Below, in pieces: positions 35,647 through 44,568 of a DNA stretch of 64,000 nt. The position numbers and the translations under genes are program-made. This stretch comes from Paraburkholderia ultramafica (GTDB lineage Bacteria; Pseudomonadota; Gammaproteobacteria; Burkholderiales; Burkholderiaceae): NCBI RefSeq assembly GCF_902859915.1, contig NZ_CADIKK010000017.1:1-64000 (forward strand), in the 5' to 3' direction. The stretch's first letter is position 1, and every line of letters starts with the position of its first letter. The notes under the pieces are model-generated. The model worked only from the letters and a program-made list of their open reading frames with translations, was not told the DNA's origin and made no database searches.

Positions 35647-36149
35647 GCCTCTTCCTCTTCTTCGTCTTCTTCTCCGTCGTCGCCGCCGAGTTGTTCGAGC
35701 GCGACGGCGAGGTTCGCCATTTCGACGGCCACGCGCGCTGCGTCACGACCCTTCTCGGTCATGCGGGCGACGGCCTGTTCGTCGTTTTCGGTGGTCAGTA
35801 CGGCGTTCGCAACCGGAATGCCGAAGTCGAGGCCGATACGCGAGATGCCTGCGCCGCTTTCGTTCGAGACCAGTTCGAAGTGGTACGTTTCGCCGCGAAT
35901 CACCGCGCCGAGCGCGATCAGTGCGTCGAATTGCGCGCTTTCCGCGAGCTTTTGCAGCGCCAGCGGGATTTCCAATGCGCCCGGCACGGTGACGAGCAGC
36001 ACGTCTTCACCGGTCACGCCTAGGCGTTCGAGTTCTTCGATGCAGGAGTCCGCGAGGCCATTGCAGACGGGTTCGTTAAAGCGCGCCTGGACGATGCCGA
36101 TGCGCAGTCCGTCGCCGTCGAGATTCGGTTGGTATTGTCCGATTTCCAT
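35643..36149 (-). CDS. ribH: 6,7-dimethyl-8-ribityllumazine synthase
   Basis: 168 residues catalysing the penultimate riboflavin step. Conserved blocks: IGIVQARFNEPVCNGL, VPGALEIPLALQ and GAVIRGETYHFELVSNES with the catalytic His. The last 14 residues (GGDDGEEDEEEEEA) form a very acidic tail not needed for catalysis. Start 36149 gives the family-standard N-terminus. Second to last in the rib operon. Confidence 0.96.
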   Translation of the reverse strand: MEIGQYQPNLDGDGLRIGIVQARFNEPVCNGLADSCIEELERLGVTGEDVLLVTVPGALEIPLALQKLAESAQFDALIALGAVIRGETYHFELVSNESGAGISRIGLDFGIPVANAVLTTENDEQAVARMTEKGRDAARVAVEMANLAVALEQLGGDDGEEDEEEEEA

Positions 36150-36198
36150 GTGAATTCCGTAGTGATTTGAGTGGGCGCTAAGCGCGTGAATGGTTGGA

Positions 36199-37332
36199 TC
36201 AGCCTTGCGGGGCCTGCGCGGTGCTGCCCGGCATCGGTACGAAGCCGGTGACTTCGAGACCGTAACCCGACATGCTGCCCAGCTTGCGCGGGTTCGACAG
36301 CACCTGCATCTTGCCGACACCGAGTTCGCGCAGAATCTGCGCGCCGATGCCGTATGTCTTGAAGTCGACCGGCCGGCGTTTGAGCGCCTGCGCTTTTTCC
36401 TTCGAGTCGAACGCCTTGAAAACGTCGATCAGATGGTCTTTCGAGTCGCCGCAGTTCAGCAGCACGACCACGCCGAGGTCGCGTGCGGCGATCTCTTTCA
36501 TTGCCGCATCCAGCGTCCACGAGTGAGTGGATTCGCTGACTTCGAGCAGATCCAGCACCGACAGCGGCTCGTGTACGCGCACCGGCGTGTCCTGCTCCGG
36601 GTGCGGCTTGCCGCGCACGAGTGCGATATGCGGCTGGCCGCTCGGCTGGTCGAGATACATGACCGCGCGGAACGCGCCGTGCGCCGTGTGCATCGTGCGT
36701 TCGCAAATACGCTCGACGATCGACTCGGTGCGGCTGCGATAGTGGATCAGATCTGCGATCGTGCCGATTTTCAGATCGTGTTCTTTTGCGAACTCCAGCA
36801 GGTCCGGCAGGCGCGCCATCGTGCCGTCGTCCTTGATGACCTCGCAGATCACCGCGGCCGGCGTAAGGCCGGCCAGCGCCGTGAAGTCGCAACCCGCCTC
36901 GGTATGGCCGGCGCGCACCAGCACGCCGCCGGGCTGGGCCATGATCGGGAAGATGTGGCCCGGCTGCACGATGTGCTCGGACTTGGCGTCCGGCGCGACC
37001 GCCGCGGCGATGGTGCGGGCGCGGTCGGCCGCCGAAATGCCGGTGGTCACGCCTTCGGCCGCTTCGATGCTGACCGTGAAAGCGGTTCCGTACTGGGTGC
37101 CGTTGCGGTATGTCATCAGCGGCAGGTTCAGCAGCTTGCAGCGTTCCTGCGTCAGCGTCAGGCAGATCAGACCACGGCCGTAGCGGGCCATGAAATTGAT
37201 CGCTTCCGGCGTGACGAACTCGGCGGCGATCACGAGGTCGCCCTCGTTTTCGCGGTCTTCTTCGTCGACGAGGATCACCATCCGGCCGGCTTTCAGTTCG
37301 GCGATGATCTCTGGGGTGGAGGCGAGCGTCAT
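36199..37332 (-). CDS. ribBA: RibBA: DHBP synthase with GTP cyclohydrolase II-like domain lacking zinc cysteines
   Basis: 377 residues. The N-terminal half is a full 3,4-dihydroxy-2-butanone-4-phosphate synthase (VDEEDRENEGDLVIAAE near 23-39 with acidic metal ligands; HTEAGCDFTALAGL near 140). The C-terminal half has the GCHII fold but reads RVHEPLSVLDLLEV where active enzymes have the zinc-binding cysteines (RVHSEC...RCDCG). The cyclohydrolase activity is therefore probably absent and a separate RibA should exist. This split is known in beta-proteobacterial RibBA proteins. Confidence 0.93.
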   Translation of the reverse strand: MTLASTPEIIAELKAGRMVILVDEEDRENEGDLVIAAEFVTPEAINFMARYGRGLICLTLTQERCKLLNLPLMTYRNGTQYGTAFTVSIEAAEGVTTGISAADRARTIAAAVAPDAKSEHIVQPGHIFPIMAQPGGVLVRAGHTEAGCDFTALAGLTPAAVICEVIKDDGTMARLPDLLEFAKEHDLKIGTIADLIHYRSRTESIVERICERTMHTAHGAFRAVMYLDQPSGQPHIALVRGKPHPEQDTPVRVHEPLSVLDLLEVSESTHSWTLDAAMKEIAARDLGVVVLLNCGDSKDHLIDVFKAFDSKEKAQALKRRPVDFKTYGIGAQILRELGVGKMQVLSNPRKLGSMSGYGLEVTGFVPMPGSTAQAPQG

Positions 37333-37548
37333 GTTGGCGTTGGCGAGATTATCGGGAAAGCGCGTATTTTACGCCACGCGCGAGTCCAAGTCGCCTCCGC
37401 CGAATGGCATAGGCCGTTTGGCCGACTGGCGATGAGCCGTTCGCCGTTGCTATGCTCGTTGAAACGATGGACGCATGAACCGGCGCAAAGCGGCAGGGCG
37501 CCGCCGCCGGCCCATGCGTGGCCGGGCACGCGGCCCGGCGTTGGCCCG

Positions 37549-38163
37549 TTATTTCGGCGCGTTCAGCATGCGCTCGACATAGCGCGCGATCAGATCGATT
37601 TCCAGATTCACCTGCGTGCCTTCACGCAGACGCTTGAGCGCGGTCACTTCGACCGTGTGCGGAATCAGGTTGATCGAGAATTCGCAGCCGTCGTCGCGAT
37701 CTTTAACCGAGTTGACGGTCAGGCTCACGCCGTTGACAGTGATAGAGCCTTTGTACGCCAGGTAGCGGCCGATCTCGCGCGGCGCCAGCACGCGCAGTTC
37801 GTGCGATTCGCCCACCGGCGCGAAATGCGTGACCGTGCCGAGGCCGTCCACGTGGCCGGAAACGATATGGCCGCCGAGCCGGTCGTGCGCGCGCAGCGCC
37901 TTCTCGAGATTGACTTCGCCGATCTCGCCGAGGCCCGCCGTGCAGTTCAGGCTTTCGCGCGACACGTCGACTTCGAACGAATGGGCGGTCTTCGCGACCA
38001 CGGTCATGCAGGCGCCCTGGATTGTGATGCTGTCGCCGAGCTGCACGTCGCCGAGCTCCAGGCCGCCGGCTTCGACGTTCAGGCGCACACCCGCGTCGCC
38101 GTCCGTGCCCAGCGGCTTGACTGATTCGATGCGGCCCACTGCCGCGACGATTCCTGTGAACAT
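37549..38163 (-). CDS. ribE: Riboflavin synthase alpha chain
   Basis: 204 residues with two lumazine-binding repeats. The first starts MFTGIVAAVGRIES and the second follows near residue 98 (ALRAHDRLGGHIVSGHVDG). This duplicated beta-barrel layout and length are standard. It dismutates two lumazines to riboflavin. Start 38163. Confidence 0.96.
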   Translation of the reverse strand: MFTGIVAAVGRIESVKPLGTDGDAGVRLNVEAGGLELGDVQLGDSITIQGACMTVVAKTAHSFEVDVSRESLNCTAGLGEIGEVNLEKALRAHDRLGGHIVSGHVDGLGTVTHFAPVGESHELRVLAPREIGRYLAYKGSITVNGVSLTVNSVKDRDDGCEFSINLIPHTVEVTALKRLREGTQVNLEIDLIARYVERMLNAPK

Positions 38164-38178
38164 CGTGCTAATCCTTGG

Positions 38179-39336
38179 TCAATTCGAAACGGGTGGGAGT
38201 GCGTGATCGATGCCGGCTTCGGGCGCGGCCTGCGGCGCGAAGCGCGCGAGAATCCGCAGATCGTCGCCGATCCGGTCGACCGCGTGGAAATTCAGTTTGA
38301 CACGGCCATCAAGCGTTTCGGGTGCGCTGAGATTGAACATGCTCATCGAATCCATGCCGAGCAGGCTCGGTGCAAGATACACGAGCAGTTCGTCGACACA
38401 GCCTTCGCGCAGCAGCGAGCCGTTCAGCTTGTAGCCCGCCTCGACATGCAGCTCGTTGACGCTGCGCTCGCCGAGCACTTTCAGCACGCCAGGCAGATCG
38501 ACCTTGCCGGCCGCGTTCGCCAGCTGGACGATCTCGGCGCCGCGATCGCGCAGCGCGTTGGCGCGATCGGCATGACGCTGATCGAGATTGCCGCAGAAGA
38601 TCAGCGTGGGAGCGCCGGCCAGAATGTGCGCATCCGGCGGTACGTCGAGCTGGCTGTCGATCAACACGCGGTGCGGCTGGCGCGGCGTGTCGACGGCGCG
38701 CACCGTCATGCGCGGATTGTCTTCCCTGACGGTGCCGATGCCGGTCAGGATCGCCGACGCGCGGGCGCGCCACGCGTGGCCGTCGGCGCGCGCCGCTTCG
38801 CCGGTGATCCACTGGCTGACGCCCGACGGCAGGCCGGTGCGGCCATCCAGCGAAGCCGCCACTTTCATGCGGACCCACGGGCGGCCGCGCGTCATACGCG
38901 ACACGAAGCCGATGTTCAGTTCGTGCGCTTCGTTGGCGAGCAGCCCGCAACGCACTTCGATGCTGGCGTCGCGCAGCATCGCGAGACCACGTCCGGACAC
39001 TTGCGGATTGGGGTCTTCCATCGCCGCGACCACGCGCGCGACCCGAGCTTCGATGAGCGCGTTCGCGCATGGCGGCGTGCGGCCGAAGTGGCTGCACGGT
39101 TCGAGCGTCACATAGGCGGTGGCGCCGCCCAGATCATGGCCGCGCGAGCGCGCGTCTTTCAACGCGCGAATCTCCGCATGATCCTGGCCGGCCGGTTGCG
39201 TGAAGCCTTCGCCGATCACTTCGCCGTTCTTGACGAGCACGCAACCCACGCGTGGGTTCGGGTCGGTCGTGTACATGCCGCGCTTGGCCAACGCGAGCGC
39301 GCGTTCCATATGGACGAAGTCGGTTTGCGAAAACAT
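38179..39336 (-). CDS. ribD: Bifunctional diaminohydroxyphosphoribosylaminopyrimidine deaminase/reductase
   Basis: 385 residues. The N-terminal cytidine-deaminase-like domain has HAEIRALKDA and PCSHFGRTPPCANALIEA (zinc ligands His, Cys, Cys). The C-terminal RibD reductase domain starts near 150 (RPWVRMKVAASLDGRTGLPS). It performs the second and third steps of riboflavin synthesis. First gene of the minus-strand rib cluster, with ribE 15 bases downstream. Confidence 0.96.
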   Translation of the reverse strand: MFSQTDFVHMERALALAKRGMYTTDPNPRVGCVLVKNGEVIGEGFTQPAGQDHAEIRALKDARSRGHDLGGATAYVTLEPCSHFGRTPPCANALIEARVARVVAAMEDPNPQVSGRGLAMLRDASIEVRCGLLANEAHELNIGFVSRMTRGRPWVRMKVAASLDGRTGLPSGVSQWITGEAARADGHAWRARASAILTGIGTVREDNPRMTVRAVDTPRQPHRVLIDSQLDVPPDAHILAGAPTLIFCGNLDQRHADRANALRDRGAEIVQLANAAGKVDLPGVLKVLGERSVNELHVEAGYKLNGSLLREGCVDELLVYLAPSLLGMDSMSMFNLSAPETLDGRVKLNFHAVDRIGDDLRILARFAPQAAPEAGIDHALPPVSN

Positions 39337-39416
39337 CGGGGTCCGGTCGGGTACGGTGGCTAGGCTGTGTTGAGTTTCGGTTTCGGCGGGTTCGGTGTTG
39401 CTGGAGCGTGCCGGCT

Positions 39417-40700
39417 TCAGGCCGCCAGCGCCGCGAACGCGCCGCGCGCTGCATCGATCGTGGCGTCGACGATCGCGTCGTCGTGAGCGATCGAAACGAA
39501 GCCCGCCTCATACGCCGACGGCGCGAAGTACACGCCTGCGTCGAGCATCTTGTGAAAGAACGCGTTGAAGCGCGGCACGTCGCTCTTCGTGACTTCGGCG
39601 AAGCTGGTCGGGATCGACTCGGTGAAGTAGAGGCCAAACATGCCGCCGAGCGAATCGGCCGCGAACGGCACCTTCGCTTTGCGCGCGACCTGCGCGAGAC
39701 CCTGCACGAGACGCGTGGTGCGCGCGGCGAGCATGTCGTAAAAGCCCGGCGCCTGAATCAGTTGCAGCGTCTTTAGGCCGGCGGCCACCGCGATCGGATT
39801 GCCAGACAGCGTGCCCGCCTGATAGACGCCGCCGAGCGGCGCGAGATGAGCCATGATGTCGCGCCGTCCGCCGAAGGCCGCCGCCGGCATGCCGCCGCCG
39901 ATCACCTTGCCCAGACACGTCAGGTCCGGCGTGATGCCGTAGACCTCTTGCGCGCCACCGAGCGCGACGCGGAAACCGCACATCACTTCGTCGAAAATCA
40001 GCACCGAGCCATATTCGCTGCACAGGCGCCGCAACGCTTGCAGGAATTCCGGCGTGGCGCGCACGAGGTTCATGTTGCCCGCGACCGGCTCGACGATCAC
40101 CGAGGCGATCTCGTTGCCGAATGCCTTGAACGCTTCTTCGAGTTCGGCGACGTTGTTGTATTCGAGGACGGTGGTGTGCCTGGCGATATCCACCGGCACG
40201 CCCGCCGACGTCGGATTGCCGAAGGTCAGCAGGCCCGAGCCCGCCTTGACCAGCAGACTGTCCGCGTGACCGTGATAGCAGCCTTCGAACTTGACGATGC
40301 GGCTGCGGTTGGTGAAGCCGCGCGCGAGACGCAGCGCGCTCATGGTCGCCTCGGTGCCGCTCGACACCATGCGGACCTGTTCGATCGACGGCACCAGCTT
40401 GCAGATCTCTTCGGCGATTTCCACTTCCGACTCGGTTGGCGCGCCGAACGAGAAGCCGTTGGCCAGCACGCGCTGCACCGCTTCGAGGACTTCCGGGTGG
40501 ACGTGGCCGAGGATCATCGGGCCCCATGAGCCGATGTAGTCGATATAACGCTGGCCGTCCGCGTCCCAGAAGTAGGGGCCTTGTGCGCGCTCGATGAAGC
40601 GCGGTGTGCCGCCTACGGAGCGGAAGGCACGGACCGGCGAGTTCACGCCGCCGGGGATGGTGCGTTGCGCGCGGTCGAAGAGGATTTCGTTTCTGGACAT
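39417..40700 (-). CDS. hemL: Glutamate-1-semialdehyde 2,1-aminomutase
   Basis: 427 residues, class III aminotransferase fold. PLP Lys265 in CLGKVIGGGMPAAA, the GTEATMSALRLARG block near 115-128 and the IFDEVMCGFR region. It makes 5-aminolevulinate for heme. ATG 40700 is the correct start; a longer open frame upstream is not homologous. Adjacent to ribD on the same strand but probably separate. Confidence 0.96.
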   Translation of the reverse strand: MSRNEILFDRAQRTIPGGVNSPVRAFRSVGGTPRFIERAQGPYFWDADGQRYIDYIGSWGPMILGHVHPEVLEAVQRVLANGFSFGAPTESEVEIAEEICKLVPSIEQVRMVSSGTEATMSALRLARGFTNRSRIVKFEGCYHGHADSLLVKAGSGLLTFGNPTSAGVPVDIARHTTVLEYNNVAELEEAFKAFGNEIASVIVEPVAGNMNLVRATPEFLQALRRLCSEYGSVLIFDEVMCGFRVALGGAQEVYGITPDLTCLGKVIGGGMPAAAFGGRRDIMAHLAPLGGVYQAGTLSGNPIAVAAGLKTLQLIQAPGFYDMLAARTTRLVQGLAQVARKAKVPFAADSLGGMFGLYFTESIPTSFAEVTKSDVPRFNAFFHKMLDAGVYFAPSAYEAGFVSIAHDDAIVDATIDAARGAFAALAA

Positions 40701-40837
40701 GGCGATGGCTGAAATTGGGGTTGCGCAGCGGCGCAGGCTGCCCGTGGGCGATTCGCGCGATGCTGGGATAGGTGGAGAAATTGTACCGGAGTCAGCGTGA
40801 ACGGGCTGTGCGGTTGCCCCGGCGTGCGGCCTTTTGC

Positions 40838-41470
40838 TCAACCTTCTTGTAGGCGTTTCGTCGCCGTCTTCTTCGTTGCTGTTTTGGTTGCGGATTCAGC
40901 GGTCTGATTGCTTGCCGCTTTCGGCTTCGTGCCTGGGCGACTCGCCGCCGCGCTCTTTGCCGCCGCCGCCGCGTGGGCCGTGACTTTGCTCGAACGTGTG
41001 GGGCCCGTCGGCGTGTCGAGTTTCGGCGGCTTGCGTTTGCCGGTGAGCTCAGCCCAGCGCTTTTCCAGCGCGCCTTCGGCAATCGGCTTGATCACCGTGC
41101 CCGAGCATTGCGCATCCCAGGTCTGCACGGAGAGCGGATGCGTGCGCAACATCTCGCGCGGGATCACCGGCGCTTCGTGCGCGTCGACGAGCCAGTCGTA
41201 CACGAAGTCGATGCACAGGCGATAGCCGCGTTTCGTCGCCGGGTCGGGGACCTCATACGGCGCGCGCGTCACGTAACCGGAGCCGAAAATGCCCTTCGGT
41301 TGCCGGGCCACGCGATGCAGGAACACGCGGTCTCCCGGCAGAATGCTGCGCGCGAATCCGCAGCCCCACACGTCAGTGACCGCGACGCCCGCGGCGACGC
41401 GTTGCGCGATGTCGGGCAACTCGGGCCACGGCCATTTCTCGGGGCTCCAGATCAGCAGGAATGCGGTCAT
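40838..41470 (-). CDS. EVE/PUA-like domain protein with a basic Ala/Lys tail
   Basis: 210 residues. The N-terminal 120 residues are a compact alpha/beta domain opening MTAFLLIWSPEKWPWPELPD, with RSILPGDRVFLHRV and GIFGSGYVT, which resembles the EVE-like modules found fused to nucleases and modified-base readers. The last 65 residues are Lys/Ala/Thr-rich and probably disordered, typical of a nucleic-acid-binding tail. Function unknown. Confidence 0.6.
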   Translation of the reverse strand: MTAFLLIWSPEKWPWPELPDIAQRVAAGVAVTDVWGCGFARSILPGDRVFLHRVARQPKGIFGSGYVTRAPYEVPDPATKRGYRLCIDFVYDWLVDAHEAPVIPREMLRTHPLSVQTWDAQCSGTVIKPIAEGALEKRWAELTGKRKPPKLDTPTGPTRSSKVTAHAAAAAKSAAASRPGTKPKAASNQTAESATKTATKKTATKRLQEG

Positions 41471-41735
41471 CGCAGGCTCGAAACGGGATAAGTGGGAAGG
41501 CTGCCGCGAACGCGTTCGCGCGCTGCCCGAACGTTCAGGCGGCAGCTTAACCGATCGACGGCGCGTTTGCCGCGCACGGTCGACGCTGCGGCCGCTCATC
41601 CACACAGGCATCTCGGGCACAGCGGGGGCACTCGCCGGCATGAGCCGTCGCGTACAATCGAGGCCGACAAGTTGCCGCTTTCCCGTTCCACCCGTTCCGC
41701 TGCCGGTGACGGCGCGGCGCTCCATTCGGATTCCC

Positions 41736-42956
41736 ATGTCTCACGTCGTCAGAAGCCGGCCCGATGGCCGGCTGATTCTGTTGCTCGGTGCGCTTGCCGC
41801 GTGCGGGCCGATTTCCATCGACATGTATTTGCCGAGCCTGCCGACCATCGCGCAGGCCTTCGCGATCAGCACCGGCGCCGCGCAGGCGACGCTCACCAGT
41901 TTCATGTTCGGCTTTTCGATCGGCATGCTGCTCTATGGTCCGCTGTCGGATACCTATGGCCGGCGGCCGGTGCTGCTTGGCGGCATCGTCATGTATGCGC
42001 TCGCGAGCGTCGCGTGCGCGCTGTCGGTCTCGATCGGCACGCTGGTGACGTTCCGCTTCGTGCAGGCGCTGGGCGCGGGCGCGGCGTCGGTGCTGGCGCG
42101 CGCGATTGCACGCGACGCGCACGGCCCGACCGATGCCGCCCGCGTGTTGTCGATGCTCGCGATCGTCACGGCGATCGGGCCATTGCTCGCGCCGCTGATC
42201 GGCGGTCAGTTGCTGCTGCTCGGTGGCTGGCGCGCGGTGTTTGTCGTGCTGACGCTGTTCGGCGCAGTGTGCGCGGTCACCGCTTTCTTCAAGGTGCCGG
42301 AAACGTGGTCGAGCGAGAAGCGTGCGCAGTCGGCGCTGCTGAAATCGTTCGGCGCATATGGCAAGCTGCTGCGCGATCCGGTTGCGTGGGGGCATATGCT
42401 GTGCGGCGGCATGGCGTTCGCGTCGATGTTCGCGTACATCACGGCGACGCCGTTCGTGTACATCGAGTATTTCCATGTGTCGGCACAGCATTATGGCTTC
42501 CTGTTCGCGTTGAACATCGTCGGCATCATGTTCGGCAACTTCATGAATACGCGTCTCGTCGGCCGGCTCGGTTCGCTGCCGATCATTTCATTCGCGGCAA
42601 CCGTGAGCTTCGTGGCTTCGCTGTTTGTCTGTCTCGTGTCGCTGAGCGGTTGGGGCGGATTGTGGTCGATCGTGTTCGGTCTGTTCTTCGTGGTCGGGGT
42701 GGTGGGTTTGTTGTCCGCCAACTGCACGACCGATCTGATGCACCGCTATCCGCTGAACGCCGGCGCCGCGGCCGCCGTGTTCGGCGCGGTGCAACTGGCG
42801 CTTGGCGCGTTGTCGAGTCTCGCGGTCGGGCTGTGGCAGGACGGCTCGCCAAGAGGCATGGGCATCGTGGTGGGCGTGGCGGGATCGCTGTGTTACGTCG
42901 GGCGGATTCTGGTCATCAAGTGGCATGGAGCGAAGGCGCCTGTCGCTGCCGCTTGA
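41736..42956 (+). CDS. Bcr/CflA-type multidrug MFS transporter
   Basis: 406 residues, about 12 membrane helices. The DHA1 motif in the first loop is seen in MLLYGPLSDTYGRRPVLLGG, and the N-terminal ISIDMYLPSLPTIA is characteristic of the Bcr/CflA (drug:H+ antiporter) branch. Likely exports bicyclomycin-like or other drugs, or metabolites such as cysteine. ATG at 41736 is chosen; a long in-frame extension upstream overlaps the divergent gene and is rejected. Confidence 0.92.
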   Translation: MSHVVRSRPDGRLILLLGALAACGPISIDMYLPSLPTIAQAFAISTGAAQATLTSFMFGFSIGMLLYGPLSDTYGRRPVLLGGIVMYALASVACALSVSIGTLVTFRFVQALGAGAASVLARAIARDAHGPTDAARVLSMLAIVTAIGPLLAPLIGGQLLLLGGWRAVFVVLTLFGAVCAVTAFFKVPETWSSEKRAQSALLKSFGAYGKLLRDPVAWGHMLCGGMAFASMFAYITATPFVYIEYFHVSAQHYGFLFALNIVGIMFGNFMNTRLVGRLGSLPIISFAATVSFVASLFVCLVSLSGWGGLWSIVFGLFFVVGVVGLLSANCTTDLMHRYPLNAGAAAAVFGAVQLALGALSSLAVGLWQDGSPRGMGIVVGVAGSLCYVGRILVIKWHGAKAPVAAA

Positions 42957-42991
42957 GGGGTGCCCGAAGGCGTTGCCGGAACTTCGTCTGA

Positions 42992-43035
42992 GGGCTGCCT
43001 AAGGGCTGCCTGAGGGCTGCCTTAGGTCTGCCTGA
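42992..43035. repeat. Four tandem 11-bp repeats
   Basis: GGGCTGCCTAA, GGGCTGCCTGA, GGGCTGCCTTA and GGTCTGCCTGA follow head to tail with no spacing, directly after the MFS gene. The units differ at one or two positions. Probably slippage-derived, with no clear role. Confidence 0.8.
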
Positions 43036-43186
43036 GGGGGACGATGCCGGCGTCGCCGATATCGCATACCCGTTCGTCGCCGGCAATACGGCGTGCCTAC
43101 GGAAAACACCAGGTGTTGCGTGCGCGCTACCGTGCCAATCAAATTGCATTGCTATGATGGAGCCACTGTTCCTCGGAGCGGCAATC

Positions 43187-43417
43187 ATGGCGATCAGAGA
43201 CTTGATGAACGGCGAACGGCAACATGCTGCTTTCGCCGAAGCGCAGAAGCTGGCTGACAGCGGCGCCTATCACGATTACACAGACATTGAATACGTCTTG
43301 CGCTTTGATTACGGGTTGACCGACGTGTCGGCTTTGCTCGACAGCCAGTTGATGCATCGCGACCTGAATCACCGTTGCGCCGATGCGCGCGAGAAGCTGG
43401 AGTTGCTTAGCGTGTGA
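43187..43417 (+). CDS. Conserved-looking small hypothetical protein
   Basis: 76 residues (MAIRDLMNGERQHAAFAEAQ at the start, LDSQLMHRDLNHRCADAREK later), mostly helical with no signal peptide. An upstream GGAGCGG suits the ATG at 43187 better than the one at 43154. No recognised domain. Confidence 0.55.
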   Translation: MAIRDLMNGERQHAAFAEAQKLADSGAYHDYTDIEYVLRFDYGLTDVSALLDSQLMHRDLNHRCADAREKLELLSV

Positions 43418-43578
43418 CGGGCGTGGCGGTGGTCGAGCGGGCTTGCTAATTCAAGCATGCGCGGCGCGCTGGACGCTGTTTGGTGTATCGCCTGGTGCAT
43501 TGAACGCAGCAGCTTTTGTTTGCTGCTGCCGTGTGTTGCGTGACTCTGCTCTGCGTTGCGTTGCGTTCGCGAATGAGC

Positions 43579-43620
43579 GCATGATGACGCTCGCCGCGTG
43601 TGCGGCGTGCGTCATCATGC
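43579..43620. repeat. 42-bp near-perfect palindrome upstream of the RidA gene
   Basis: Arms GCATGATGACGC and GCGTCATCATGC (12 bp, perfect), then a T/T mismatch, then CGCCGC/GCGGCG (6 bp) around loop GTGT. It is in the 250-base gap between the small hypothetical gene and ridA, about 47 bases before the RidA start. There is no T-run, so it is not a simple terminator. It may be a strong RNA hairpin or a protein-binding palindrome. Confidence 0.75.
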
Positions 43621-43666
43621 GTGCAGTCTGCGCCGCTGAAACGTCATCGCCTTTGGAGTGATATTC

Positions 43667-44071
43667 ATGGCTGGTAGCCAGCACGATCCGCGTCTGCCCC
43701 AGACGGACAACCCAGCCGCGCTTGCAAAGCCAGGCGGTCACTACAGCCACGTCGCGATCGCGAATGGCTTCGTGTTTGTCTCGGGGCAATTGCCGATCAG
43801 CGCGCAGGGCGACAAGCTAGCCGATGCGTCGTTCGAGGTGCAGGCCGAACAGGTGCTGGCCAATGTGCAAGCCGCTCTCGAAAGCGCTGGCAGCAGCATC
43901 GCGCAACTGGTGCAGGTGCGCGTCTATATCGTCGATGTCGAGCACTGGATGAGCTTCAATCAGATCTACGCGCGTTGGGCAGGTGAAGCACGGCCGGCGC
44001 GTGCCGTTGTGCCGGTCCCCCAACTGCACTATGGATTCAAGATCGAGGTGGAGGCGACTGCGCTGGTTTAG
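43667..44071 (+). CDS. RidA-family deaminase (YjgF/YER057c/UK114)
   Basis: 134 residues. The family's core beta strand blocks GHYSHVAIANGFVFVSGQLP and VRVYIVDVEHWMSFNQIYARW are clear, with the conserved Arg in RPARAVV. It hydrolyses reactive enamine/imine intermediates from PLP enzymes, protecting them from damage. A GGAG site precedes the ATG at 43667. Confidence 0.92.
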   Translation: MAGSQHDPRLPQTDNPAALAKPGGHYSHVAIANGFVFVSGQLPISAQGDKLADASFEVQAEQVLANVQAALESAGSSIAQLVQVRVYIVDVEHWMSFNQIYARWAGEARPARAVVPVPQLHYGFKIEVEATALV

Positions 44072-44198
44072 GTCGAGGGCGTGGCGACGAGTGGTCGCGA
44101 GTTTTGGCGGTCGCTCGTGTTTATTGGGTTCATTGGGGTGCCTCTTTATTGAGCCTTTATAGCGCGGCTCACTGATGAGCCTCATCACCGATGCCGGC

Positions 44199-44330
44199 TT
44201 AGTGAACCACCAGTCCATTGAACTGGACATTGCTCACGCCGGCCGCGATATTCACACCCGCATTGCCGCTCACGCCTGTCATCGCGCTGGCGTCGAGTGC
44301 AGCGGTCGCGCTGCCTCGCGAAAAGGTATT
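44199..44330 (-). pseudogene. C-terminal remnant of a large surface/adhesin-like protein
   Basis: Read on the minus strand the segment ends VSGNAGVNIAAGVSNVQFNGLVVH and stop. The GNAGVNIAAGVSNVQFN pattern is a common C-terminal repeat type of large secreted surface proteins. The rest of the gene is missing, cut near the junction with the integrase fragment. Confidence 0.45.
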
Positions 44331-44518
44331 GAGCGATATGACGCTCACGGCTTTCTTGCGTCGCGTGAAGGTCAAGAGCGGCACGCCGGGACGTATGGCA
44401 ACACTGTACGGCTTCAGAAGCAGCTTCCGTGATTGGGCCAGCGAGCACGGCTACGCTCGCGCATACCGTGTCGAACAAGGTCGAAGCCGCATATAACAGA
44501 ACGGACCTTTTGGAGTAG
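44314..44518 (+). pseudogene. Remnant of a tyrosine integrase C-terminus
   Basis: Translation gives VLSDMTLTAFLRRVKVK and ATLYGFRSSFRDWASEHGYAR, the box of tyrosine recombinases around the catalytic Arg. Here it reads YGFR instead of HGFR. A deletion with a frameshift follows, after which the +1 frame reads AHTVSNKVEAAYNRTDLLE and stop, which carries the expected catalytic Tyr. The N-terminal two thirds are absent. Confidence 0.75.
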
Positions 44519-44568
44519 CGCCGCCCGATGACGGAAGTCTGGGCGACGCATGTATGCAGCGTTATGAA

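Noticed and set aside
36190..38124. Very long plus-strand open frame over ribBA and ribE
   Set aside because: It lies antisense to two complete riboflavin genes and has no domain; long antisense frames are common in GC-rich DNA.
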